Of a DNA stretch of 38,423 nucleotides, positions 1 through 8,828 are shown in pieces (the stretch's first letter is position 1; every line of letters begins with the position of its first letter). A model generated the notes under the pieces. It searched no databases, was not told the DNA's origin, and saw only the letters and a list, made by a program, of their open reading frames with translations. The position numbers were made by a program, and so were the translations under genes. This stretch comes from a virus. The stretch is taken from positions 1-38,423 of IMG/VR virus record IMGVR_UViG_3300025131_000146, one strand, 5' to 3'.

Positions 1-1
1 T

Positions 2-160
2 GGTTGTCCAAAGTCTTTAAAAAGAGATGTAAGAAAAAGATGGTTAAAAGAAAAGGCAAAAGAATTGTATCCTGATATTAAAAGAGTAACACTTAAAACA
101 TCAGATGCAATATTAATAGTACATTATGCGAAAGGAGAATATTTTAATGAGAGCAACTGA
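2..160 (+). CDS. C-terminal fragment of an unidentified protein
   Basis: The reading frame is open at the window edge and encodes 52 residues up to TGA at 158-160. It is rich in lysine and arginine, with a fragment reading DAILIVHYAKGEYF near the end. The DAILIVHYA stretch faintly recalls the last catalytic block of RuvC-like resolvases (an Asp followed by Ala and aliphatic residues). This is too little to name a function. It overlaps the next gene by 14 nt, the packing seen throughout this arm. The start lies outside the window. Confidence 0.6.
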   Translation, partial: GCPKSLKRDVRKRWLKEKAKELYPDIKRVTLKTSDAILIVHYAKGEYFNESN

Positions 161-332
161 GTTTTTTGATTATATAAATAGAAAAAACAAACCATTAAAA
201 AAAGAAACTGATGAATTATATTCACATTTATCTATAGAATATGAAACGATAGAAAAAGATGGTAAGAAAATAACACGATTAACTAAAAAATGTCAAAAAT
301 ACGAAGACATAAGGAGATTAAATGAAAAATAA
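147..332 (+). CDS. Small hypothetical phage protein (61 aa)
   Basis: This is a charged, soluble-looking protein beginning MRATEFFDYINRK, with no recognisable domain. I chose ATG 147 because AAGGAG at 132-137 sits 9 nt upstream. An in-frame ATG at 126 would put that ribosome site inside the gene. It overlaps the end of the preceding frame and is itself overlapped by the next start at 322, so the three are likely one transcript. A regulatory or accessory early protein is possible but cannot be shown. Confidence 0.7.
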   Translation: MRATEFFDYINRKNKPLKKETDELYSHLSIEYETIEKDGKKITRLTKKCQKYEDIRRLNEK

Positions 333-516
333 CTTAAAAAATAAAGATTATAAGGGTTTTATAAGGTCTACATCAAATGTTATGACTACCACTAATAGTT
401 ACCAAGTTAGTCTTCCACCTCATATATGGACAAAAATGAAATGGAAATTAAATGAACCTATTAGAATTATTATAGATAAAGAAAATGATTGTTTAAAATT
501 AATAAAGGAAAAATAA
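322..516 (+). CDS. AbrB/SpoVT-like small DNA-binding protein (64 aa, tentative)
   Basis: From about residue 20 the sequence reads like a swapped-hairpin AbrB module: a Ser/Thr-rich strand, NSYQVSLPPHIWTKM, a turn around KLNEP, then strands IRIIIDKENDC and LKLIKEK. Family members dimerise and bind DNA as transition-state regulators or antitoxins. Nothing resembling a toxin partner is adjacent, so a transcriptional role is the simpler guess. AAGGAG at 311-316 lies 5 nt before ATG 322. The gene overlaps its upstream neighbour by 11 nt and shares the stop/start TAATG with the next gene. The fold call rests on pattern only. Confidence 0.6.
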   Translation: MKNNLKNKDYKGFIRSTSNVMTTTNSYQVSLPPHIWTKMKWKLNEPIRIIIDKENDCLKLIKEK

Positions 517-692
517 TGGCTTATAATTATAAGAAATGCAGATTTATAAAAATGAGTGGAAAGGGTAGAAATACTGGAAGAAAAAAGAAGTTAGAGGCAG
601 GATATAAGCAGAATCAAAAAGCAAAAGCGCTAAGTGATTGGAGAAATAGTTGGTTCAAAGGGGAATATGAATTAAGTGAATCAGAACAATAA
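516..692 (+). CDS. Small basic hypothetical protein (58 aa)
   Basis: The protein is very lysine/arginine-rich (MSGKGRNTGRKKKLEAG and following) with a mildly acidic tail ending ESEQ. No domain is recognised. The composition suggests nucleic-acid binding or ribosome association, but this is inference. Start 516 overlaps the previous stop (TAATG) and has AAAGGAA at 504-510. An in-frame ATG at 489 is rejected because it has no ribosome site. Confidence 0.65.
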   Translation: MAYNYKKCRFIKMSGKGRNTGRKKKLEAGYKQNQKAKALSDWRNSWFKGEYELSESEQ

Positions 693-721
693 GTTAACAT
701 TATTAATAGCATTGTGGGTAC

Positions 722-749
722 TGGACAAGATAATTATTTTATTTATGTT
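722..749 (+). promoter_or_regulatory. Possible sigma70-like promoter for the nuclease gene
   Basis: TGGACA at 722-727 is followed after 16 nt by TATGTT at 744-749, in the only gap of this arm. Transcription would start near 757 and give a short leader to ATG 803. The hexamers are imperfect and the region is AT-rich, so a chance match is quite possible. Confidence 0.3.
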
Positions 750-802
750 TTATTTCATTGGTTAAAATGATGGACATATATAAATTGGGTGGTGGTGAAG
801 CA

Positions 803-1225
803 ATGATAGAAAGAGAGGGTGTTTGGATGCCATTAGCAGAGGGATATTGTAAAGAATATGATTTACATGTAAAAGAAGATATGTTGTTTGGAAAGATTGG
901 TGAGGACTTCACAAAAGATTTGTTTGAAGGAAACACCAAAATGGAAATAAAAACAGAAAGAGACATCTGGAAAACTACTGGGAATATTGCCATTGAAATT
1001 AGGTATAAAGGTAAGCCATCAGGCATTTCTACGACAAAATCAAGTGTTTGGATACATTTATTGTCTCATAAAGGGGTCATAGAGGGCGGATTCATACTTA
1101 AGGTAGACCAACTTAGGGGTAAGATAAAAAAGCTCCAAAAAAGCGGTAATTTAAAGATGGTCATGGGGGGAGACTTTAATGCAAGTCAGATGGTATTACT
1201 TCCAATTAAGGATTTATTTTCTTGA
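803..1225 (+). CDS. PD-(D/E)XK-type phage endonuclease (140 aa)
   Basis: The central segment carries GKIGEDF, then MEIKTERDIW, TTGNIAIE and KPSGISTTKSSVWIH. The E48-x-K50 pair in the EIK motif, an earlier Glu (E34) and the TGN...IE and SGI...W blocks match small phage nucleases of the PD-(D/E)XK superfamily, which cut or trim DNA in replication, recombination or host-DNA breakdown. ATG 803 is preferred because GGTGA at 794-798 is well placed. TTG 758 and ATG 767/770 lack a ribosome site. It is the last gene of the rightward arm and overlaps the oppositely transcribed giant gene by 12 nt. The substrate (Holliday junction, single-stranded end or other) cannot be told. Confidence 0.72.
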   Translation: MIEREGVWMPLAEGYCKEYDLHVKEDMLFGKIGEDFTKDLFEGNTKMEIKTERDIWKTTGNIAIEIRYKGKPSGISTTKSSVWIHLLSHKGVIEGGFILKVDQLRGKIKKLQKSGNLKMVMGGDFNASQMVLLPIKDLFS

Positions 1226-4200
1226 TTCTATAAAATCATCAAGAGCTTTTTTTATTCTTGGGTCAAGAATTGTTTTTCCATTTTTATCTGTTATAAATCC
1301 TAATTCTTTTAAGTTTGATTTTTTTATATTATGTAATTTTTGGACATAATCTTTATCTTTATAGTTCTTTCTTAACTTAAATCTTAAAGTATCTACAACA
1401 GTATTTCTCTTTACTTTATATTCGTCTACTCCTTTAAATACCTTTTTAACATAGATTAAAGGGTCTTTTGTTTTAATAATCCCTTTTTCCATTTGATTAT
1501 AAGCTCTTTTTGTTAAAAATAAAAGAAATTCTTCATCTAGAGATAAATTTGTAACTCTTCCATCTCTATCTGTTCCTATTGACAAAGGACATAGCTTGTT
1601 AAGCAAATCTTCGCATTGGATTAATGCTAGATTCTCTGCTTCTTTGTCTGTCTTTCCAGCCGCTTTATATCCTGTATAATGAACTTCATACTTTTCAATC
1701 ATTCTCTCTGTAATTTCTCCAATATTATCGCTTTCATTAAAAGATTTTGAAACTGCGAAATTATAAGGAGTGGCTATCCCTGGAGATTTTATATTAGCTT
1801 TTGTAGTTGGTGTTGATTGAAGAAATATTTTTTCAAAATTCTTTATATCTTCCTGAAGAATATTATAAGGGTGTTTAATGTTTGTATACATTTTAACAAC
1901 ATTCTTAACAAAATATTGTGTATTTAAAACCAAATCTGTTAAATTGTGCATAGGAAGTTTTTTATATAAAATTTGTTGTTGAAGAGGAGTTCCTTTTGAC
2001 ATTTTTAAACCAAGTTTACTAGCAGTTCCTTTTGCTATATCAAAGATTGAAGCCATTACTTCATATGCTTTTACATAAGGAACAAGTGGAACAAAATCTG
2101 AAGCTTGTGGCATTTCACCTTTAAAAATTTTTAAAGCAGGAGTAGCAAGAGAAAGCCATTCTCCTATGATTAAATATCTCAACATTATTTTCCAATGTTT
2201 ATCGTCAAGTTCTCCTTCATTGGCGGCTGTTCTTAGAAGCATAGCGAGTGTTACACGACCCCAACCAGTAAATCCAGCACCAGCTGTGGCAGTTCCTGCC
2301 AATTTTAAAAGAGATGGCCCAGCTTGTATTAAATTTTTATTCTTTTTATTCATTCTAATTATTTTCATCATATTGAAAACATGAGAAGCAGCCATTTTTT
2401 GAAACTGAAATGCTCCACCAGCCCATGGGTTTAAAAATATAGGATGTTGTAAAACTTCTGCTGTTGCGCCTTGAGAATTTATATGAGCCATTGTTATTAT
2501 TTTTTGATGAAGTTCATTAAGCTTTGAAATCTCATTAGCAATATCATATGCTGATGTTAATGTTTTACCTTCAAAAGTTACAATATCTGATTTTTGAGTG
2601 ATGTCAAATCTTTTTGCTGATACTCTATCGCCTAAATATTGACTTGCATCAAGGCTATTAAGACCATATCTTTGGGCTAAATATATCTCTTCATCATTTA
2701 AATCATAAATTTCAGTTGCTTTATTAATAACATTTATTAGCTCAATAGGAGAACCTTTTGCAATAGAAGAAGCAGGTAATTTATAATTTAAAATAGGAGA
2801 TTTTTGTAAAACATCAACCATCTTTGGAGAATCAACTAAAGCCATTAAAGCAGAAACGAGTCTTGTAAAAACTTCTGATTGTTGAAATCCACCTAGATTA
2901 AATAAAAAATCATTAATTTTTACGTTTGCTAAAGCTCCTTCTGTTTCTATAGCAGAAAGAGCTAAAGATATTAATCCTTTTCCTTTTGCATCAAGCCTTG
3001 TTTCAAAGTCTAATGCTCTTGCCATGTTAACTGCTAAATCTTTAGCTTGGTCACTCCATATATTTACATTCATAGTAGTTCCAAGTCCAGCATTTTTAAG
3101 AGCAGACGTATACCATGATAAGTAAGATTTATTTAAAAAATGCATAGTTTGAGCCACATATCCCAATGTCTTTTTTGGATAATAAGGCATATTTATATTC
3201 CTTATTCCAATTCTTGAATGAATCATTTGCTTGATATAGTCTGCAATTATTTTAGTTTGTTCGTTTGGAGCTTTTAAATGTAATTCTGCAACTAATTTAG
3301 GCATATTTTTAAAATTTCCAGGCAATCCTTTTAAATCAGCAAATTCAGGAAACCATCTTATTGTTGCAGATACTTTACCTTGACCTGCTACTCCTTTGTT
3401 TCCAATAGTATCATAAGATGTATCCCAAACTTGAACAGGTTTTCCTTCTATCAATAAAAATGGAGGTAAGTTTAATTTTCTTTCAAGAAGGTATCTTGCT
3501 TTTGTTTTAGAAGGAGAATTGTATTTCATTGATATAGCAAGAGTATTTAATATCTCTATTTTAGCAGCATCTTTTTCTGCTTCTATTTGTTCTAAGGTTG
3601 CGCCTTTACCATGTTTTTCATAAGCTCTATCGGTAGCAAATGGAATTATATTTTTATCAAGTTCTTTTTGTAAAGACATTGTAGTTAAATTTGCTTTTGC
3701 TATAAAATCAGAGTTTAATGATTTAGACATATAAAATGTTTTTTCTATCCATTTAATACCATGTTCTTTCATAAAAGTTTTATATTGCATTTCAGTCATA
3801 TTTGCTTTTAAACCTCTTATATAAGACTCTTTTATTCTATTTGTCATTCTATACCAAGCCCTTGCAACATAACTTTCAGGAGTATCTATTCTTAAAACAC
3901 CTTTTTTATCATAAATTTTATCCATAAACTTTTTTGCATCATTATAAATCTTCACAACATTTTTTTGTTCAGGATAAGTTTCTACAAATTTTTTAAGACC
4001 AAACCATTGGTCTTCTTGTAACCACCATAGATGTTTTTTTATTTTAGTAAATTTTCTTTTTCCAATATTGTATTTACCAGCAACTTGCCTTGGGTTAAAT
4101 GTTAATTTATTATCAGCTAAAGCACGAAAAGCTTCAGTTTCAAACTGAGTTAAATAATTCTGAACTTCATGTTCCCATACAACATGATTAAGAGCTCTGT

Positions 4201-7200
4201 GTGCTAAATCTTTAGCTCCTTTTATTCCATACTTATCTTCAAGAGTAGTCATAACAGCTTTAAATTGACCACCATGTATATTCGTCATTCTTGCAGCTTT
4301 TCCTACACTTATCTTACTAGCAAGTTCTGAAAATGTATCTCCATCTATCGGAGTCCCTCTCCAAACTCCAACTTCTCTTGCATCTTGATTTAAAGCCATT
4401 TCTGTTAAATATTCCTTTGCTTCATCTAAAGTAAGTGAAAATTTACTTGTTTTTCTAAATTTCAATCTTAATATATCTTTTCTTTCATCCATTGATATAT
4501 TAGCTCTATCTGCCAATGCATCAGCTTTATCTAATATTGATAGTATTTTTGATTTAATTTTCTTTTGTTCAATAACCTCTTGTTTTCCTACTAATATTTC
4601 TTTTGAAAATGCTATTAATTCTTCATATGTTGCTTCTTTTAGGTTAAATTCAGTAAAATTACTTATACTTGCTTTATCAGCATAATATAGAAGAAATTCT
4701 TCTTTATTTGTAACACTCATGCCAACACTTTGTCTGTTAAATTCTTTTATAATTGCTTTTCTATATTCTTTTAAAAATGTTTTAGATACCTTTGGAGGAT
4801 TAGAATCTGCTACTTTTTGAACAATTTGTTTGTCTGATTTTCCTTTAATATCCTCAATTGACAAACCTAATTTAGGAGGTTTTTTACTTAAAACTTTCCC
4901 AACAATTTTTCCTGCTACTGGAGTTTGAGGCTTAGAAGGAACTACAACTGGAATATTGCTTTTAGGTGGATTTAATATTGCATCAATTCTTTTATTAACC
5001 TTGTCTGTTACTTGCTTTGCTATTTCAAAGAAATCAGTAAGATTTTGTTGCTCAATATAAAATTTAGTTATTTTATCATCAGCCTTAGTTGCGTGCCCAG
5101 CAAGAATACCATACATTTGTTTTTCATCTATTAATACACTTCCTTGGACAGGTAATTGATAAGCGGCATCTGGTAATAATCCAGCTTGATTTTCAGCTAT
5201 TTGTTTAAGTTGTGATTTAAATTCTTTTGCTGTGGATTTTGTTCCAAGAGTAGACTGAAGAATTTTTGTTACTAAACCAGCATAATCAGGAAATATTTCT
5301 TTTTGCATCATTTGAAGTTCTTTTCCGTGATTAATTATTTTTAATGCTAAATCTTCAGGAATAGGTAATGCTCTTGGAGTACCTCTTTTTTTTCTTCCGC
5401 CGCCCAATTTTCTAGGTAAACGTAAATCTATATACCATGTTCCATCATCATGCTTAAAAATATCAGTTGGTTTAATAGCATTAATTTCTTGGTCTCTTAT
5501 AGGACTTTTATAAAAAAGGTCTAAAACAGTAGAAAGCCTTCCTTTATCATTTTTTAAAGCCTTTAAAGGTATTTTAGTTTCTTTACTAATTTTCTTTAAA
5601 TCTTTTATATCTTTTTCAGCAAGATTTTTAATATTGCTTAATTTTTTAATACTACTTGCTATATCTTTCATTTTATAAATATTTTGGAAAAAATCAACAA
5701 TTCCTACATTTTGTTTTTTATATATAGGTCTTAAATCATTAAAATCACTCGCAAAATCCATTATTCTTTTATCATTTTTATCATAAGGATTTTCAATAAT
5801 AGCACCCTTTTTTTCTAAAGTTTCAAAAAATCTAAAAAATGAACTTCTTTCATCATCACTTAAAGTAGGTGTATACTTTTTCTTTTTCTTATTAGCTATT
5901 CTTTCATTAAAATAATCTACAATATCATCTGTTGTAATTTCACTAAAACTATCTTTACCTGAATCAATTAATAATCTATTTATATTAAACTTTTTCATTT
6001 CAAGTAAAGTTTTCTCTGGTAATTGAGAAATAACCTTAATATCTATAACATCATTAATTCCTTCTATAATCCTATCTGGAATTATTCTGTTATTTTTTTT
6101 ATCTACAATATTTTCAATTCTTATTTGAAGAACATTATTTCCAATGCTTTCAGTTTTCCATGTTATAGGATTAACATCAGCTTCAAGCTCATCTATCCAT
6201 TGAACGTGCTGTGCTTCTGATATTTGTGTATCTAATTTTGCTGGTGTACCACTTTTTAACATTTTTTCTATTTTAGCTAATCTACTATCATCACCAACGC
6301 TGTTATTTTGAGAATTGCCAACTGGAATATTATTATTTTTTGCAAAAGAAACTTTCATTGCTCTTTTTAAGTCTATTAATTTATCTGCTTCTGATTTATT
6401 TAATGATAAAACTTCTCCATTAATAGGAAGTCCATTTTCATCTAGTAATATTACTTTTTCATATTTGGCAGCAGAAGAAGCTTTATTATTTTTATTTTTA
6501 ATTGAAGGCTGTTCATTCTCTCCAAATCCTTCAAGTTTTGTTCTATTTAAATAATCTCTTATTTCATCTAATTGTTCATTTTGAGATTTTGCCACATCTA
6601 TTAATAATTTTTTTTGCTTGTCATTAAGCTTAACGTTATTTTCAATTTCATATCTTGTAATATAAGCCTCTTGACCTTCATCTGAATTAAGATATGTATC
6701 TCTATATCCTTGATAAGCTGGTATAACAGAAGGAGCATATGCTTGCAAAAAGAATATATCATCATCTGTTGCTTTTCCATTATTAACTCCTATAACCTCA
6801 CCTTTATCATTTTTTATGGATATTCTATCTATTATTTCTAATGATTTATTTGCTATATCATAAATGGATTTTAATCCATCACCCATATCAACAGATTCGC
6901 TTAAATCAGTTATAGTTTTTTCAAAAAATTCATAAGGAACTTTACCTTTTAAATCAGCAGAAACATTATTTAAGCTTTCTGTTAATAATTTAGCTTGATT
7001 AGATTGAAGATTTACATTTGTTTTTTTATTATTTTCATAAGCTATATCTCCTTTTAAATCATTCTTAATATTTTTTAATACTTTAGGTAAGTTTATATTA
7101 TCTGGCAATGGTTCTGAAAATATTTTAGCATTTCTTTCCCATGGCATTTTAGGTCGAAATCCAATATTAGAAGTTAATTTTTCCCATAAATTAACAGATA

Positions 7201-8815
7201 CCTTAGCTTTACCTTTCATTAAATTAGCCAATTGTCCTTTATCAAGAGATTTAACCCAATCTTCAAAAGTAACATCTTTTTTACCTTTTCCAGCTGAAGC
7301 TTGTTGAGTTTCTATCCATTTCTTTCTTAAAATTTTTGTCTCTTCTTTATTTAGCCTTAAAGTTTTATAATTAACGTACTTTTTACCAAGTTTTGATTCT
7401 TCGAAAGCATATCTTTTTGCATTTCCTAAATTTCCAATCGATTGACTAGCACCAACAAGAACAAGAGAATATCCACCCATAACAGTTACATCAGCCCAAT
7501 ATTTACTAAAGTTTATATTTCCATTTTTATCAATGTATGTTTTTCTTCTTTCTTTATCCCATAGAAGAGGCATTGTTGTATATGTTATACCATGAGATGC
7601 ATATTTAGTAGGAGGACTAGCTACTGCATTTTTTACCATATTTATTTTACTTGGATTTTTTCTAACAAGACTACTTGTATATTTAAAAGCAGAATCAAAT
7701 ATATTATTTGTCCAACCAACAATGCTTCCAACTGCAACTCCTTCTGCATAATATTTACCCATATCAAGGCTCATATCCCATAGATTAACAGTTCCATCTT
7801 TTTTGTCTTTATATTTACCAAGACCAAACATTTGGTCATGATGAGACTGGACTGCTCCATGATAAGAGAATACCATACCATTTATTTGGCTAATAGTAAA
7901 CATTTGGTCAGCAGCTTTATATTTGTCAAAATTTTTAAATATAGTATTTTTAGCCATTAAACCTACTTTAGTATTAGGTAATGTTTTTGTAATAAACTCA
8001 GGAGTTCTTGATGCCATCCATTGAAAAATTTTGTTATTTTCAACTGCCTTTAATACTGTTGAACCTACTTTTGGATTAACTGCTTTCATTATATTTCCTG
8101 CTATATAAAATGAAGCAACGTCTGCTACTGATAAAGATAAAACTTGATTAACAAGATTTTCTCTAACTCCTGGGCTATATTGTTCCATTCCACCCATTTC
8201 AACAGGCATATCATCTATTTTATATTTATCTTCTCCATCATTTCTAGTTCTATAGGAAAGACCAGCAGTCGATTCATTTATTCGTCTTTGGAGGCTTTTT
8301 TTTCTTTCATCAGACATTGCATGCATAGCAATATCGCCTAATTGAATATTTCCTATTTTTGCAATATTATCACCCCAGTATTTATTTAATTCATCCCCAA
8401 ATTCAGTTAAAGATAATACTTTCCCAATCTGTCTACCTGTTGAAGTTGGAAGAATATCCCATATATTAAGATTAGGGTCTTTTTTATGCTCTTCTATTAT
8501 TTTTACTTTATCCGAATCTGATATTTGACTTACTAAATTTTGAACATTAGTATCTGAAAATTCAAAAGAATTTAAAGTATCAGGGGATGTATCTACGCTA
8601 AAAGCATCTGAATTGTAATCATAATTATGCTCATCTTCATCCCAAGATTCATACTCATAATCTGGATAGTATTCTTGTGCGAGTTTGTAGACTGAACTAT
8701 CTTGTTTTATAGTTGAAGTTATATCTGGAAATTCTTTTCTCATCCAATCTACTAAACGAGTTTTTTTATCTCCTTCTATATAAATATCTTTATTTTCGTT
8801 TTGAGTATTAGGCAT
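1214..8815 (-). CDS. Giant (2533 aa) virion/ejection-type protein with an embedded, degenerate tyrosine-recombinase domain
   Basis: This is the last gene of the late operon. Glycine/alanine-rich hydrophobic stretches lie near residues 230-250, 439-465, 2168-2197 and 2209-2231. The C-terminal third has a FLNPWAGGAFQFQKMAAS block (about 2126-2143) like the ends of phage polyvalent or ejected proteins. Residues 957-1013 look like an integrase core-binding domain (ITTDDIVDYFNERI ... RSSFFRFFETLEKKG ... ENPYDK). Residues 1095-1260 look like the catalytic domain: R1107 in SPIRDQEI, a lysine/arginine beta-hairpin at 1136-1148, GH at 1240-1241 and Y1253 in KFYIEQ. Box II HxxR is replaced by P1215-D-A-A1218, so DNA cleavage is unlikely. 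Size and position suggest a protein packaged in the head and injected. The start has only a weak site (AAGAGA). The reading frame is intact. Confidence 0.85.
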   Translation of the reverse strand: MPNTQNENKDIYIEGDKKTRLVDWMRKEFPDITSTIKQDSSVYKLAQEYYPDYEYESWDEDEHNYDYNSDAFSVDTSPDTLNSFEFSDTNVQNLVSQISDSDKVKIIEEHKKDPNLNIWDILPTSTGRQIGKVLSLTEFGDELNKYWGDNIAKIGNIQLGDIAMHAMSDERKKSLQRRINESTAGLSYRTRNDGEDKYKIDDMPVEMGGMEQYSPGVRENLVNQVLSLSVADVASFYIAGNIMKAVNPKVGSTVLKAVENNKIFQWMASRTPEFITKTLPNTKVGLMAKNTIFKNFDKYKAADQMFTISQINGMVFSYHGAVQSHHDQMFGLGKYKDKKDGTVNLWDMSLDMGKYYAEGVAVGSIVGWTNNIFDSAFKYTSSLVRKNPSKINMVKNAVASPPTKYASHGITYTTMPLLWDKERRKTYIDKNGNINFSKYWADVTVMGGYSLVLVGASQSIGNLGNAKRYAFEESKLGKKYVNYKTLRLNKEETKILRKKWIETQQASAGKGKKDVTFEDWVKSLDKGQLANLMKGKAKVSVNLWEKLTSNIGFRPKMPWERNAKIFSEPLPDNINLPKVLKNIKNDLKGDIAYENNKKTNVNLQSNQAKLLTESLNNVSADLKGKVPYEFFEKTITDLSESVDMGDGLKSIYDIANKSLEIIDRISIKNDKGEVIGVNNGKATDDDIFFLQAYAPSVIPAYQGYRDTYLNSDEGQEAYITRYEIENNVKLNDKQKKLLIDVAKSQNEQLDEIRDYLNRTKLEGFGENEQPSIKNKNNKASSAAKYEKVILLDENGLPINGEVLSLNKSEADKLIDLKRAMKVSFAKNNNIPVGNSQNNSVGDDSRLAKIEKMLKSGTPAKLDTQISEAQHVQWIDELEADVNPITWKTESIGNNVLQIRIENIVDKKNNRIIPDRIIEGINDVIDIKVISQLPEKTLLEMKKFNINRLLIDSGKDSFSEITTDDIVDYFNERIANKKKKKYTPTLSDDERSSFFRFFETLEKKGAIIENPYDKNDKRIMDFASDFNDLRPIYKKQNVGIVDFFQNIYKMKDIASSIKKLSNIKNLAEKDIKDLKKISKETKIPLKALKNDKGRLSTVLDLFYKSPIRDQEINAIKPTDIFKHDDGTWYIDLRLPRKLGGGRKKRGTPRALPIPEDLALKIINHGKELQMMQKEIFPDYAGLVTKILQSTLGTKSTAKEFKSQLKQIAENQAGLLPDAAYQLPVQGSVLIDEKQMYGILAGHATKADDKITKFYIEQQNLTDFFEIAKQVTDKVNKRIDAILNPPKSNIPVVVPSKPQTPVAGKIVGKVLSKKPPKLGLSIEDIKGKSDKQIVQKVADSNPPKVSKTFLKEYRKAIIKEFNRQSVGMSVTNKEEFLLYYADKASISNFTEFNLKEATYEELIAFSKEILVGKQEVIEQKKIKSKILSILDKADALADRANISMDERKDILRLKFRKTSKFSLTLDEAKEYLTEMALNQDAREVGVWRGTPIDGDTFSELASKISVGKAARMTNIHGGQFKAVMTTLEDKYGIKGAKDLAHRALNHVVWEHEVQNYLTQFETEAFRALADNKLTFNPRQVAGKYNIGKRKFTKIKKHLWWLQEDQWFGLKKFVETYPEQKNVVKIYNDAKKFMDKIYDKKGVLRIDTPESYVARAWYRMTNRIKESYIRGLKANMTEMQYKTFMKEHGIKWIEKTFYMSKSLNSDFIAKANLTTMSLQKELDKNIIPFATDRAYEKHGKGATLEQIEAEKDAAKIEILNTLAISMKYNSPSKTKARYLLERKLNLPPFLLIEGKPVQVWDTSYDTIGNKGVAGQGKVSATIRWFPEFADLKGLPGNFKNMPKLVAELHLKAPNEQTKIIADYIKQMIHSRIGIRNINMPYYPKKTLGYVAQTMHFLNKSYLSWYTSALKNAGLGTTMNVNIWSDQAKDLAVNMARALDFETRLDAKGKGLISLALSAIETEGALANVKINDFLFNLGGFQQSEVFTRLVSALMALVDSPKMVDVLQKSPILNYKLPASSIAKGSPIELINVINKATEIYDLNDEEIYLAQRYGLNSLDASQYLGDRVSAKRFDITQKSDIVTFEGKTLTSAYDIANEISKLNELHQKIITMAHINSQGATAEVLQHPIFLNPWAGGAFQFQKMAASHVFNMMKIIRMNKKNKNLIQAGPSLLKLAGTATAGAGFTGWGRVTLAMLLRTAANEGELDDKHWKIMLRYLIIGEWLSLATPALKIFKGEMPQASDFVPLVPYVKAYEVMASIFDIAKGTASKLGLKMSKGTPLQQQILYKKLPMHNLTDLVLNTQYFVKNVVKMYTNIKHPYNILQEDIKNFEKIFLQSTPTTKANIKSPGIATPYNFAVSKSFNESDNIGEITERMIEKYEVHYTGYKAAGKTDKEAENLALIQCEDLLNKLCPLSIGTDRDGRVTNLSLDEEFLLFLTKRAYNQMEKGIIKTKDPLIYVKKVFKGVDEYKVKRNTVVDTLRFKLRKNYKDKDYVQKLHNIKKSNLKELGFITDKNGKTILDPRIKKALDDFIESRK
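1221..1253 (+). terminator. Rightward intrinsic terminator inside the 3' end of the opposing gene
   Basis: CTTGAT (1221-1226) pairs with ATCAAG (1238-1243) around an 11-nt loop and is followed by AGC and seven T at 1247-1253. The stem includes the nuclease stop codon (1223-1225). On the other strand the same bases code for the last residues of the 2533-aa protein. The stem is only 6 bp and half AT, so efficiency is uncertain. Confidence 0.5.
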
Positions 8816-8828
8816 TATCTCTTAATTT

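Noticed and set aside
2-160. Naming the first fragment a RuvC-like resolvase
   Set aside because: Only one weak motif-like stretch is visible and the catalytic N-terminal part is outside the window.
739-1026. Minus-strand ORF opposite the nuclease, and many plus-strand ORFs opposite late genes (for example 2166-2384, 6315-6554, 16896-17132, 20409-20765, 29974-30219)
   Set aside because: These are antisense shadows of well-supported genes, lacking ribosome sites and with odd hydrophobic or His/Cys-rich composition.
4995-5947. Functional integrase and hence a temperate phage
   Set aside because: The recombinase-like segment lacks box II HxxR and is buried in a virion-type protein. No repressor, excisionase or attachment site was seen.
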